Shown: one piece after another, positions 34,078-43,835 of the stretch
Layout of the letters: every line of letters starts with the position of its first letter
Position numbering within the stretch: the first letter of the stretch is position 1
Assembly: GCA_965277535.1 (NCBI GenBank)
Contig: OZ255825.1
Coordinates: 992,001 to 1,056,000, forward strand
Direction of reading: 5' to 3'
DNA from: Ilyomonas sp965277535
Lineage (GTDB): Bacteria > Bacteroidota > Bacteroidia > Chitinophagales > Chitinophagaceae
DNA: 64,000 bases
Translations under genes and position numbers: made by a program
The notes under the pieces: generated by a model
What the model was told of the DNA's origin: nothing
Databases searched by the model: none
Seen by the model: only the letters and a program-made list of their open reading frames with translations

Positions 34078-36707
34078 GATTTGTGCGTTGATTGATTACT
34101 GATAATCGTTTTATTTATATCAATTGTTCCATGCACAATGTTTGTTGTTACTTTTCCGCCTTTGTAAGTTACCGTTCCAAAGCCTGTTGCTGCAGAAAGA
34201 AAACAAACAAAATCGCCCACTTTAGAATTTACATATAATGTCTTGTCAACGGCATCATAACGCAAGCCTGTAAGCGCTTGCAACATACCATAACTGCTCA
34301 TTGCCCGTGCATACCAATGGCCACATTCATACTCATTAAAAGGATTTCGCACCTTGCCATCGTATCTGTCACGGCAAAGTTTTACAATATCCAAACCTTC
34401 CTTTACATGTCCGCGTTCCATGAGGTGCGCAGCAACCTGGTATTCAATTCCTGTCCACACTTCATCGCTGTACACGAAAGGCAGCGACAGCTTTCCACCT
34501 TTGGGCCACGTGCACAAAAGCAAGCCGCCTTCATTGCTCAAAGCATAAGCAGGACGTTGTGGATTGGCGTGTTCTTTTAGTGAGGTTCGCAGATTATACT
34601 TATGAACTGAGAGCAAATGACTGCTTACTTTTTTTTCATCTACAAACGAAGGAAGCCCGCACATACTACCAATCCATGCTCCCAAAATTCCATCGCTCAA
34701 ACAACCTTTTCCATATTGATATTTCGGTCCTTCCTGTTTTAAAATTTCAATAGCTTCGGCAGAATAATCACCGCCGAATGATTGCGCTTTAGCAGGGTTT
34801 TGCGCCTTTAAGTTTTTATATTCAATATCCTGGAAGAAATATTCTCCATCGAACAATTTTGTTTCAAGATACTCTTTGCCTTTGTTGTATAAATCTTCGT
34901 ACTTACTCACATCTTTTCCCAGATGCTTTCCCATTAATATTGTTGCTGTTAATGCACCTAAGTAAAAGGAACTAATCATACCATCCGGCCCCCAAAATTC
35001 AATGTCGTAAGTATTATGATGCGGCTCTTCCACCACGCCTTTTCCGCGCGGATCCCATGTGCTGATGCAATAATCTATGCTGGTGATAACCACAGGATAA
35101 ATCTTTCGCAGCCATTCATTATCGCCACTGATGCGCCAATCTCGATACACTTTCATGATGCCTCCGAGTTGACCATCAGATGCTGCATGGAAGTCATGTT
35201 TTAAGGGGCTAATCGGCATGTTTGCCCTGAATCCTTGATGACCTTCTTTATTCTGGTTTTCGCAAAACTCTGTATTGCGCAATGTTCTTTCCAAAGCAGG
35301 AAACAAATGAGGAATTGCTTGTGCATAATTCCATACATGCGTGCACGAACCATGACAGCAACCACCATCGTCGCCACAACCTTCCCAACTCCACAATCTG
35401 CCATCGTACTGCCGCAATACAGTTGGCGATTTAATGATGGTAAGATTCGCTGCCACAGCTTCCATTACTTCCGGCGGCAAGGTGCTGGCATAAAATGAAT
35501 CTGAGAACAGCTTTGTTTTTGCCAATAAATCATCATAATGAAGTCGCCAGTAATCTGCCACTTCTTCTACGTTAGCAAAGCGGCTGCTATACCAAGGCGT
35601 ATAGTTTGGCGATAGACTTTTCTTGCCATTTTTTACACCTAAATCTTCGGGCATGGTACAGCAGCCGCTATCAGGATGGCAATCATCTTTTAGAACAACA
35701 TCGCCAATATGCAAATCGCTTTCGGGCACATACCAGACCGTCATTAGCCGGATTGTTTTCGTTGCACCGGGCGATAAAGAAAAGGGCACAAAAAGAGAAG
35801 CACCGGGCGCATCTTTTTCTACCGGTTCGGTAGCTCTTGTTTTGCCATCCCGCACCGTATTCCAGGCCATCGTAATAGGATCCCACCAACCACCGCGAAA
35901 CCAACAGTGATCAACAACTGTGTTATCATCGTCCGTAAAAATGGCAAAACTGGCTTCTGCTTCCGGCTTATCTTTCAATGCTTCTTGCTTCAACCCAAAG
36001 CCATTCCTGGTGGCTGTAATCCTGTTAACAGCACCCTCTGTATTAATCAGAAAATTTTTAGAGTTGAATGAAAAAACAGCCTCAATTGTTTTTGTATCCC
36101 TGTTGGTAAATGAATATTCAATGGCGCCCGCCGGAAGACTGCTGTTGTCTTCATCTGTTGGTATAAAAGGACTCCAGGCTTTTAGTTCCACTTTCATCGG
36201 TATATCTGCATCCTGCAACTCTACTGTACCGAACGGGTAACGGGTAGTAAATTCTGCTTTGCTGAAGCGAGGTAAACCATAAGTAGTACCTGCAGCGCCA
36301 TTTCCAGTTCCTCTTGCTCCGAACATCTTCCAGTCAGGAACCGCACCTTCTAACACTTTCACACCATTGGTTAATCCTTTGATGGCAATCGCGGCAAACA
36401 AGGAAGGCTCATTATAAATATCCGGTTTGTTGCGAATGCTCATGTGCGAGATAGCACCCGTGCCTTCTATACAAAACATACCAGCGCCTAAACCACCAAT
36501 TGGAAACGCAAGCCTGTTCAGGTTTTCGCCATGATAAGGTGCATTGTATTTTCGTTTGGACAAATCGGCTTCGGAGGTTGGTTTGTTTTTGCCACTTTTT
36601 TTATCTTTCTCCTGTGCCTGTAGCAAACCCGTTGGTACTAAAGCTACGCCTGCGCCACCTACTACAATAGACTTTAAAAATGAACGTCGTTGATTAATAT
36701 CTGCCAT
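34074..36707 (-). CDS. GH116 family glycoside hydrolase, twin-arginine exported
   Basis: An 877-residue enzyme with a twin-arginine signal (RRSFLKSIVVGGAG, residues 7-20). It matches GH116 (bile-acid beta-glucosidase GBA2 family): the N-terminal domain contains NRLAFPIGGLGAGMFCIEG, and the catalytic (alpha/alpha)6 domain holds SWEGCGDDGGCCHGSCTHVW, DGQLGGIMKVYRDW, HHNTYDIEFWGPDGM and ECGHWYARAMSSYG. Members act on beta-glucosides, beta-xylosides or other glycosides. Tat export fits folding with a cofactor or metal in the cytoplasm before transport. It lies between fucP and the Cys-tailed FKBP, overlapping the latter by four bases. Confidence 0.85.
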   Translation of the reverse strand: MADINQRRSFLKSIVVGGAGVALVPTGLLQAQEKDKKSGKNKPTSEADLSKRKYNAPYHGENLNRLAFPIGGLGAGMFCIEGTGAISHMSIRNKPDIYNEPSLFAAIAIKGLTNGVKVLEGAVPDWKMFGARGTGNGAAGTTYGLPRFSKAEFTTRYPFGTVELQDADIPMKVELKAWSPFIPTDEDNSSLPAGAIEYSFTNRDTKTIEAVFSFNSKNFLINTEGAVNRITATRNGFGLKQEALKDKPEAEASFAIFTDDDNTVVDHCWFRGGWWDPITMAWNTVRDGKTRATEPVEKDAPGASLFVPFSLSPGATKTIRLMTVWYVPESDLHIGDVVLKDDCHPDSGCCTMPEDLGVKNGKKSLSPNYTPWYSSRFANVEEVADYWRLHYDDLLAKTKLFSDSFYASTLPPEVMEAVAANLTIIKSPTVLRQYDGRLWSWEGCGDDGGCCHGSCTHVWNYAQAIPHLFPALERTLRNTEFCENQNKEGHQGFRANMPISPLKHDFHAASDGQLGGIMKVYRDWRISGDNEWLRKIYPVVITSIDYCISTWDPRGKGVVEEPHHNTYDIEFWGPDGMISSFYLGALTATILMGKHLGKDVSKYEDLYNKGKEYLETKLFDGEYFFQDIEYKNLKAQNPAKAQSFGGDYSAEAIEILKQEGPKYQYGKGCLSDGILGAWIGSMCGLPSFVDEKKVSSHLLSVHKYNLRTSLKEHANPQRPAYALSNEGGLLLCTWPKGGKLSLPFVYSDEVWTGIEYQVAAHLMERGHVKEGLDIVKLCRDRYDGKVRNPFNEYECGHWYARAMSSYGMLQALTGLRYDAVDKTLYVNSKVGDFVCFLSAATGFGTVTYKGGKVTTNIVHGTIDINKTIISNQSTHKS

Positions 36708-36785
36708 GATACATCCCGGTTTGATTTATTGCTTACTTACAGACAAAAACTTAGTGAAGAATACGTTGAAGGTAATTACCAACAA

Positions 36786-38132
36786 TCAATGATGATATTG
36801 CAATACGCTGGCTCGGTTTTCACTGGCCAGTTCAGCTTTGCTGCTTCGTTTAATGGCATACCATCCGATGAACGCAAAACAAAACATCGGTATCATAAAG
36901 GCTGTTGGCATGCCTTTACTATCTGCAATTAACCCCATCAATGGTGGGCAGAATGCACCACCGGCAACAGCCATTACTAAGAAGGAAGCACCTTTTTTGG
37001 TAAGTGGCCCTAAATCTTTTATTCCTAAGGCAAAGATGGTAGGAAACATAACTGACATAAAGAAATAAGTAGAGAAAAGAGCCACGACAGAAAACCAGCC
37101 CAATCCCAAAATAACAATGCCAACCAATAGTGTATTGACAAAAGCATAAATCACCAGCAAGCGCTGTGGTGCTACAAACTTCATTAAATAAGAGCCGCTT
37201 AACCGCCCGATCCAAAACAATCCCATACCACCAATGGCAAGAATAATGGAAGCTGCCTGTTCAGGATTCTTTGGCATGAAGACACGGCCAAACACACCTA
37301 AGTGTTGCATTATACCTTGTACTGGTTTTTCTAAGTTGGGCACCGCTTCAGTTACATAATTAATGAAGAAGGAGTTAACACCCGTTTGTGCAGCAACATA
37401 CAGGAACTGCGCAATAACGGCAATGATAAATGCCGGATGCTTCAACAAGTGCCTCATTGGAGGATCTTGCTCCGGCTCAGAAGCATTCTGTTGCTCAACC
37501 TCCGGGAGTTTGGTAAACAAGAACACAAGTGCCACGACAATAACGATACAACCGACAATCATGTAGGGCGTTACCATAGATGCAAACTTGTCTGCATTGC
37601 CATTGTTCTCTGAACCGAAAATAAAAAGCCCACCCATTAAAGGTCCTAATATCCAGCCAAGCCCATTGAAAGATTGTGAAATGTTGATACGCCTGGCCGC
37701 ATAATTTTTCGGACCCAATACCGTAGAATAAGGATTAGCAGATGTTTCCAGACAGGCAAGTCCACAAGCAATGATAAACAAGGCAAGCAGGAACGGCGTA
37801 AACGACTCCAGCTTAGCTACCGGATAAAACAAAAAAGCGCCAAAAGCAAACAAGGATAATCCGATAATGATGCCGGTTTTATAGCCATACTTTTTGATGA
37901 TCAGTCCGGCAGGAATTGCCATCACCAGGTAACCAATGTAAAGCGAAAACTGCACAAAGCCTGATTGCGCTTTGGTTACGTGCAGTATGTTTTGAAAATG
38001 TTTATCAAGCACATCCAGCAAGCCATGCGCAAAACCCCACAACAAAAACAAACTTGATATTAAAGCAAACGGAAAGATATAATTAGTGCCATCAGCAAGC
38101 CGTACAAGAGAAACAGATTTTTCTTTTTTCAT
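36786..38132 (-). CDS. fucP: FucP-type sugar/proton symporter (MFS)
   Basis: A 448-residue major facilitator with 12 predicted helices. It resembles L-fucose permease: YIFPFALISSLFLLWGFAHG, LDVLDKHFQ, and QSGFVQFSLYIGYLVMAIPA are the family's opening blocks. FucP of E. coli takes up L-fucose and also D-arabinose with protons; related Bacteroidota proteins carry glucose and galactose. It is directly downstream of fucI, so L-fucose or D-arabinose is the best guess. The family is firm, the substrate inferred. Confidence 0.85.
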   Translation of the reverse strand: MKKEKSVSLVRLADGTNYIFPFALISSLFLLWGFAHGLLDVLDKHFQNILHVTKAQSGFVQFSLYIGYLVMAIPAGLIIKKYGYKTGIIIGLSLFAFGAFLFYPVAKLESFTPFLLALFIIACGLACLETSANPYSTVLGPKNYAARRINISQSFNGLGWILGPLMGGLFIFGSENNGNADKFASMVTPYMIVGCIVIVVALVFLFTKLPEVEQQNASEPEQDPPMRHLLKHPAFIIAVIAQFLYVAAQTGVNSFFINYVTEAVPNLEKPVQGIMQHLGVFGRVFMPKNPEQAASIILAIGGMGLFWIGRLSGSYLMKFVAPQRLLVIYAFVNTLLVGIVILGLGWFSVVALFSTYFFMSVMFPTIFALGIKDLGPLTKKGASFLVMAVAGGAFCPPLMGLIADSKGMPTAFMIPMFCFAFIGWYAIKRSSKAELASENRASVLQYHH

Positions 38133-38182
38133 AACAGGAAATTCGATACGAACATTTTATCGTTAGAAGTTTATCGCTTGTG

Positions 38183-39946
38183 TTATTTATACAAGGCACC
38201 ATACGTTTGGCAGGCGCGATAATCGGAGCCCTCACTGTTGGTTCCGAAGGCATTCCAGGCCGAAGGCCTAAATATTCTTTCTTCTTCTACATTGTGCATA
38301 CATACTGGGATGCGTAGCATAGACGCGAGTGTGATTAACTGGTGCCCAATATGTCCATACGAGATGGCGCCATGATTGGAACCCCAATGTGCCATTACGT
38401 TATATACATCTGTAAAAGCACCGGAACCGGTTAGGCAGGGAACAAACCATGTGGTTGGCCAGGTTTTATCAGTACGATCATCCAGTATATTGTGAACTTC
38501 ATTGGGCAAGTCAATGGTTTCGCCTTCGGCAATTTGTAGCACAGGTCCTAATCCTCTTATCAAATTAACCCGACACATGGTAACAGGCATACCACCTTTG
38601 GTAACAAATTTTGATGAATAACCACCACCTCGGAAATAACCATTGTTAGCCGGATACCATGTTGTTGCACCGAGGCAGGCATTCGCTTCTTCTTCTCCAA
38701 TTTCCCAAAAAGGTTTCATCACAGGTTTGCCTCCTTCGCTTTGTTGACCGCTTCCATCCAAAGTTGCAGAACCAGAGTTGATTAAATGAATGAAACCCTT
38801 TGCAGCAGCGCCTTCTACCTGCCATCCGGTTACTCGCCTTACAGCATCCGGGCTCCAATAGGTTCGTACATCAGCAAAGATTTGCGCCGTGTTGGTAAGT
38901 AGATATCCAAACAGCATACTAACGCCATTGCAGGCATCATTTTCAGTAGCTACTATATAAGGTGCACGAATGCCGTTCCAGTCAAAGGATGAGTTTAAGA
39001 TGGCTTCAGAAAAATCACCGTTAGGTAAAAAGTCGGTCCATTGACGCTGTCCCTGAAAGCCAGAAACGATAGCATTATGACCAAACGATTCTTCACCAAA
39101 TCCCTTTTCTTTTAAGTGCTTATTGCCAATCATCAGGTCGCGAATAATCATTGTCATCTTCACCACAAACTCCCAATGCTCATCTTTGGTTTTGCGCGAA
39201 AATTGTTTTTCTTTTGGATTAAAATCTTCTCCTTCCTTACAGTTTGTTTTTACCCATAAAATGGCCTTTTGAAATTCTTCTTCGTTATAAATTTTCTTTT
39301 CAATGCGCCGCAATACTTCAGAAGAATCAACATACTCATTTCGCATTCCCAAAAACTCTCTAAAGAAGTCGGGCACCACAATAGAACCCGCAATGCCCAT
39401 ACAAACTGAACCAATCGCCAGGTAAGATTTGCCACGCATAATAGCTACAGCAAGCCCGGCTCTGGCAAAAAGAAGTAATCTTTCTTTTACATCATCCGGA
39501 ATGGTTTCATCTCCCAAATCCTGCACATCTCTTCCATAAATACCAAACGCGGGCAAACCAAACTGGTTGTGTGCCGCTAATGTAGCAGCAAGATATACCG
39601 CACCCGGCCGTTCAGTTCCGTTAAACCCCCAAATGGCTTTTGGCAACACCGGATTCATATCCATCGTTTCGCTTCCATAGCACCAGCATGGCGTTACAGA
39701 AAGGGAAACACCCACATTATTGGCTTCAAACTTTTTAGCACATTGTGCAGCTTCATAAACGCCACCAATGCAACTGTCAGCAATTATACATTGCACCGGA
39801 GAACCATCCGGGTAACGCAGTTGCGCTTCATATAAAGCTGCCACATTTTGCGCCATCTTCATTGTTGTTTCTTCCAATGATTCGCGTACGCCACCGAGAC
39901 GTCCATCTATAATAGGGCGAATGCCAATTTTAGGATAAGAGTCCAT
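38183..39946 (-). CDS. fucI: L-fucose isomerase (D-arabinose isomerase)
   Basis: A 587-residue enzyme, close in length to E. coli FucI (591). Nearly identical blocks include IVATENDACNGVSMLFG, FADVRTYWSPDAVRRVTG, FRGGGYSSKFVTKGG, GLGPVLQIAEG, and the C-terminal region with NHGAISYGHIGHQ and RIPVCMHNVEEERIFRPSAW. FucI uses Mn2+ held by Glu, Asp and His and interconverts L-fucose and L-fuculose, and D-arabinose and D-ribulose. No fuculokinase or aldolase gene lies in the window. The gene is between a mutarotase-like lipoprotein gene and fucP, all on the minus strand and likely one operon. Confidence 0.95.
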   Translation of the reverse strand: MDSYPKIGIRPIIDGRLGGVRESLEETTMKMAQNVAALYEAQLRYPDGSPVQCIIADSCIGGVYEAAQCAKKFEANNVGVSLSVTPCWCYGSETMDMNPVLPKAIWGFNGTERPGAVYLAATLAAHNQFGLPAFGIYGRDVQDLGDETIPDDVKERLLLFARAGLAVAIMRGKSYLAIGSVCMGIAGSIVVPDFFREFLGMRNEYVDSSEVLRRIEKKIYNEEEFQKAILWVKTNCKEGEDFNPKEKQFSRKTKDEHWEFVVKMTMIIRDLMIGNKHLKEKGFGEESFGHNAIVSGFQGQRQWTDFLPNGDFSEAILNSSFDWNGIRAPYIVATENDACNGVSMLFGYLLTNTAQIFADVRTYWSPDAVRRVTGWQVEGAAAKGFIHLINSGSATLDGSGQQSEGGKPVMKPFWEIGEEEANACLGATTWYPANNGYFRGGGYSSKFVTKGGMPVTMCRVNLIRGLGPVLQIAEGETIDLPNEVHNILDDRTDKTWPTTWFVPCLTGSGAFTDVYNVMAHWGSNHGAISYGHIGHQLITLASMLRIPVCMHNVEEERIFRPSAWNAFGTNSEGSDYRACQTYGALYK

Positions 39947-40062
39947 ATCTGATTTATAATTTTTGAATTATGAATTGCTAAGCCCGATTTGCTCTACAGA
40001 TTAAGATTTAAGATAGCAATCCGACCCGGATTTGAAAATCATAAATCATCAATCCCGAATCT

Positions 40063-41307
40063 TCAGAAGGCTTGTTTGATTTCATCTAACGACACACCCA
40101 AAAGCTTTTGCGCAATAGTATTCAACGATGTTTCATCACCTGTAAAATGATACACAGAATGTTTATGAGAAATCGACTGTCCGGGCTTTAAAAAAGCTGC
40201 TGGTGATACGCTTTCTATTTCATAAAATGGCCCCATTTGCGAACCATCGGCAAGCGGTCCATCGTTATACGCATTTACGGCATCGCCGGAGAAAGAAGGC
40301 TTTGTTGTATTCCATTCCTGGTTTAAATATTTTGCAGAAGAATCAGGTTCAAACATGGTAACCGTCAACACCTTATTGTGAGAGTCGTAACTACCTAGCA
40401 TCGGCTTTGCAAAGGAAGGTTTAATGCCTAACTTACCACGACTTTTGCCATCGGCTTTGAAAAGCAGTTTGTTGTCATCATGCTTCAACCGTTCATCTGG
40501 TATCTCCCCAAAATAGGTTGTAGTAGCAACATTAGTAAGGCTTTTGCCAGCAGAGTTTTTATGTGGAACAACAATCACAGTTGCAGGCGTTGTTTTTAGC
40601 ATGTCAAGCATCCAGATACAAGGCATTCCGGTAGCTTCTGTCCATTCAATATTTCCTTTATTATACAACACATTGTTTGTTTCATATCCAACAGCTTTTA
40701 CGTCATTGGGAAGTGTTAATCCAATATTTTTTTCAATGTCTTTGTTGCTTAAGATTGTAATGGTTCTGTCAACAGACATCTGTAGAGACGTGCCTTTGTA
40801 ATTGGTAAGCTGCATGTCTTTGTGCATCGTTACCGCGTCGTCCTTTTTATTCGTAACCTGCCAGGTTTCTGAGTCAAAAGCTGCTGGTGTTTTCCAGTTA
40901 GCAAATTCCATTTTAGCTCCGGGTTGAAAGTACAAGGAAAACCTTCCACCTTCGGGCCCCAACCAAAAACGGTTTTCACCACCGTACGCATTCATGTGTG
41001 CATCAGGTGGGCCTGAAAACGCTTTGTAATTCACCCAACCAAAACTGAATCCTGAATCGCCGTCAGCAGTTGATGTAAATACTTTAGCCTGGTATTTTGG
41101 CGAAACGATAATCTTTGCTTTCTCGTCGTTTGATGTAAGCACAATTACACTGTCATGCTTTTTTAAAAACGCCAGGTCATATCCAAACGTTCCTTTTTGG
41201 GTAACCGTGTCATTTGTAGCAGAGCTTTCTTTTGACTGAGTGGTATTCTGACAGGAAGACATCATAAAAAGAATTAGAAACGAAGCAATGAAAATTCGAT
41301 GTATCAT
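40063..41307 (-). CDS. lipoprotein with galactose-mutarotase-like fold (DUF6786-like)
   Basis: A 414-residue lipoprotein starting at ATG 41307, with a signal ending MMSSCQN (Cys near residue 19). The body is beta-rich with blocks GYDLAFLKKHDSVIVL, NAYGGENRFWLGPEGG, and a late MGPFYEIESVSPAA and HKHSVYHFTG that recall aldose-1-epimerase-like sandwiches; I associate it with DUF6786, with moderate certainty. It is the first gene after a LacI-type operator and precedes fucI, so a role in presenting or epimerising sugar is plausible but unproven. Confidence 0.65.
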   Translation of the reverse strand: MIHRIFIASFLILFMMSSCQNTTQSKESSATNDTVTQKGTFGYDLAFLKKHDSVIVLTSNDEKAKIIVSPKYQAKVFTSTADGDSGFSFGWVNYKAFSGPPDAHMNAYGGENRFWLGPEGGRFSLYFQPGAKMEFANWKTPAAFDSETWQVTNKKDDAVTMHKDMQLTNYKGTSLQMSVDRTITILSNKDIEKNIGLTLPNDVKAVGYETNNVLYNKGNIEWTEATGMPCIWMLDMLKTTPATVIVVPHKNSAGKSLTNVATTTYFGEIPDERLKHDDNKLLFKADGKSRGKLGIKPSFAKPMLGSYDSHNKVLTVTMFEPDSSAKYLNQEWNTTKPSFSGDAVNAYNDGPLADGSQMGPFYEIESVSPAAFLKPGQSISHKHSVYHFTGDETSLNTIAQKLLGVSLDEIKQAF

Positions 41308-41377
41308 AAATGGCAATTCGTTTTTTATTACCCACCTTGCGCAATAGTACAGGTGTGATTAACTGTCAAATCAACAA

Positions 41378-41393
41378 ACTTAAACGCTTAAGC
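41378..41393 (-). promoter_or_regulatory. LacI-type operator before the fucI operon
   Basis: ACTTAAACGCTTAAGC is a palindrome around a central CG, typical of LacI-family sites, and nearly equals the sites at 48894 and 49154. It lies 70 bp before the ATG of the mutarotase-like gene. Confidence 0.75.
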
Positions 41394-41407
41394 AATGTCG
41401 GAAAAAA

Positions 41408-42442
41408 TTATTTTTTACTTTTTGATTTACTACCACAGCTCTCCCGAAGAATGACTTTTGCTTCTACTGTTACATCGGCGGTTCTTTTTGGTTTTGCCTT
41501 AATTCTTGCAATGGCAAGCTTTACCGCCTCTTTACCCATGTCTGATATAGATTGACTAATGTATGTTACCGGCGAATAAAAAAAATCAAACGCATCACTT
41601 TCATCGAACGATATGATGGCCAACTCATCCGGCACTTTAATGCCATATTGATTAATTTTTTTTAAACCAACTACGGCCAACGAATTGGTAGCAAACAGAA
41701 AAGCATCAACCTGCAACGGGCGCAGTAAAGGCTCCATTTTTTCAGCAATTTCTTTCTCCATATTCTGATACGATACCTCCAGCAACCATGCATTCTTATA
41801 ACGGATATTGTTGTCTTTTAAAACCGCTTTGTAACCATCTTTACGTTGCTGCATATGCGTAAGTTTGGTGTCGTATGCTAACATCGCTATCCGGCTTCTA
41901 TTATTGTTGATAAGCTTTTGTACAGCTTTCTCTGCTGCCATAAAGTTATTGATGTGTACACAGTCAACGTCTATACCCGGAAAGTAGCGGTCAATTAATA
42001 TGATAGGCACATTCTTGTTTTTTAAATCAAGAATCTGCTTTTCAGTACCCGCGGTGGGTGCGATAATAAAAGCATCCACAAGTCTGTTTAAAAACACATC
42101 TATCAAATCCTGTTGCTTGTCCGCATCCTCATCGCTGCTTCCGAATATTACAACGTAATTGTGTTTCTTTGCTTCATCTTCAATAATTCTGGCAATGCCT
42201 GAAAAAAAAGGGTTTGAAATATCAGCCACAATCAAACCAATGGTATTGGTTTTACCACTCTGAAGGCTTTTCGCAATCATGTTGGGCTGATAATTTAATT
42301 CCGTTGCTTTTCTGCGTATTTTATCAGCCATTTCGGTACTGATTCTTGCCTCTTTATCTTTACCATTCAGTACGTAGGAAACCAGAGCTACAGAAACGCC
42401 TACATTTTGTGCAATATCTTTTAGTGCGATTTTTTTTGCCAC
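41408..42442 (-). CDS. LacI family transcriptional regulator of the glycan locus
   Basis: A 344-residue regulator, GTG start at 42442. Residues 5-50 are the LacI helix-turn-helix (ALKDIAQNVGVSVALVSYVL, then ARISTEMADKIRRKATELNY and QPN hinge residues). Residues 60-335 are the periplasmic-binding-protein-like effector domain (IGLIVADISNPFFSGIAR, IDRYFPGIDVDCVHIN, LAIISFDESDAFDFF). It sits in the middle of the SusC-to-CobW row, and palindromes of its expected type occur at both other main promoters and weakly before itself. Repression relieved by a sugar is the usual mode; the effector is unknown. Confidence 0.93.
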   Translation of the reverse strand: MAKKIALKDIAQNVGVSVALVSYVLNGKDKEARISTEMADKIRRKATELNYQPNMIAKSLQSGKTNTIGLIVADISNPFFSGIARIIEDEAKKHNYVVIFGSSDEDADKQQDLIDVFLNRLVDAFIIAPTAGTEKQILDLKNKNVPIILIDRYFPGIDVDCVHINNFMAAEKAVQKLINNNRSRIAMLAYDTKLTHMQQRKDGYKAVLKDNNIRYKNAWLLEVSYQNMEKEIAEKMEPLLRPLQVDAFLFATNSLAVVGLKKINQYGIKVPDELAIISFDESDAFDFFYSPVTYISQSISDMGKEAVKLAIARIKAKPKRTADVTVEAKVILRESCGSKSKSKK

Positions 42443-42457
42443 GAATCAAATATAAGA

Positions 42458-42473
42458 GCTTAATCCTTTAAAA
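42458..42473 (-). promoter_or_regulatory. weak LacI-type operator before the regulator gene
   Basis: GCTTAATCCTTTAAAA matches the operator at 49154-49169 at 13 of 16 positions and lies 16 bp before the regulator start, suggesting autoregulation. Confidence 0.45.
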
Positions 42474-42599
42474 ACTGATGCCATTTGTACAATCTGGTAG
42501 AAAGCAGTATTACCAATACAATAAGATAAATTCAAAACAAAATTGACTGCTTTGCAATAACTGTATTTTTCATCAGCAACACTGCTTCTATTCAATGCA

Positions 42600-43763
42600 T
42601 TAATTAACTTCCAAATGATCTTTGTCGGGCAAAGCGGGGAAATGATTGTGCGGCTCTAATTGATACCAATACACCACCGAAGCAATATCATCCTGCAAGG
42701 GAAGATAGCGGCCTTCGCTTCGCCAACCTAATGCCTGTATGGTCACCTTCAAATTCTTGTCAAAACGTATTGGATCAGTAATATGCCAGCGATACATACC
42801 AAAACGTTGCGCAATACCATAATGCCCGTCTCCTTTTATTACCTGGGGTAAACCCGTATATGCTGTTGAAAATTCAGTATAATTTGTTTCTTCCACACCA
42901 GCTGCATTTCGCTTACGCGTATCGAAATCATAGGCTCCGCAGAAATAATCTTCGGTGCCCGTTCCGTTAATAGTTGGATTGTCTTTATCGTCATCCATAA
43001 AAAACTTAATCTCACCTTCTCCCCACCAGCCATTGTTGTGTGCGCCATAGGCGAGGTAGGTGCCTACATACTGACCTTTTCCAACAATACTATCGACTAA
43101 AACATAATCTTGCTTATAAGGCAATGGATTGGTTCTGCGGAACTGTGCATGGAAATAAGCCGCATCTTTTGGAACATCCGTTAACGTATAATCTACCTGG
43201 TAGTACAATACCATATCGTGCTCGTCAATGTTCTCCATCGTAATCCTGCATTTTTTCCGGAAAGGCATTGTCCAGTAACAATTGAACCCGCTGCCCGGAT
43301 TGACACAAACAGCAAGAGAATTGAGATGAGAATACTGCCCCCAGCCCATTCCGAAAAAGTCACCAACGGGCACTTCTACAGAAGGTGTTGTTTCATCATC
43401 CCAATAAAAACGAAGAATGGAATAACGCCAGTTGCCGGTAGGTGTCATCCAGATATGTTTAATAGCTCCAGAGCCGGTTATTTCGGCAACCGTAAAGGTT
43501 GTATGTGCTTTGATTACCACACTAGGACTTACCTTCCAACCCTTGCCCAAATCACGTGACGCACCAGCGCCTGTACCGGTAGTTGCCATACCACCTTTGC
43601 CTTTCTCGCCATTGAAATTCTCTGGACTAATCGAGCGTGATTTCGCATCGGATGTCATGAACAGATTGTCCATACTCGTATTGAGTCCATCAGATTTTGT
43701 TTGTGCAAACGCCGTTGCGGCAAGCAAGCAGGCAGCAATAAAAAGCAGGTTCTTTTTTTTCAT
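42600..43763 (-). CDS. GH172 family (DUF2961) furanosidase, exported
   Basis: A 387-residue protein with a signal peptide (residues 1-20, ending AFAQ). It follows DUF2961, now GH172: GAIKHIWMTPTGNWRYSILR, FYWDDETTPSVEVPVGDFFG, SGFNCYWTMPFRKKCRITM, NGTGTEDYFCGAYDF and HYGIAQRFGMYRWHITDPI. Characterised members act on alpha-D-fructofuranosides (difructose anhydride) or alpha-D-arabinofuranosides of mycobacterial D-arabinan. The acidic residue in GTEDYF is a candidate for the catalytic site; I have not checked it against a structure. Its place beside fucI and fucP favours D-arabinofuranose. Confidence 0.88.
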   Translation of the reverse strand: MKKKNLLFIAACLLAATAFAQTKSDGLNTSMDNLFMTSDAKSRSISPENFNGEKGKGGMATTGTGAGASRDLGKGWKVSPSVVIKAHTTFTVAEITGSGAIKHIWMTPTGNWRYSILRFYWDDETTPSVEVPVGDFFGMGWGQYSHLNSLAVCVNPGSGFNCYWTMPFRKKCRITMENIDEHDMVLYYQVDYTLTDVPKDAAYFHAQFRRTNPLPYKQDYVLVDSIVGKGQYVGTYLAYGAHNNGWWGEGEIKFFMDDDKDNPTINGTGTEDYFCGAYDFDTRKRNAAGVEETNYTEFSTAYTGLPQVIKGDGHYGIAQRFGMYRWHITDPIRFDKNLKVTIQALGWRSEGRYLPLQDDIASVVYWYQLEPHNHFPALPDKDHLEVN

Positions 43764-43835
43764 AAGAATAAATGGTTTATAAATGCAGAATTATTTTTGT
43801 TGTTAGCATGCAATTGTACAATCAATCAGGCAACA

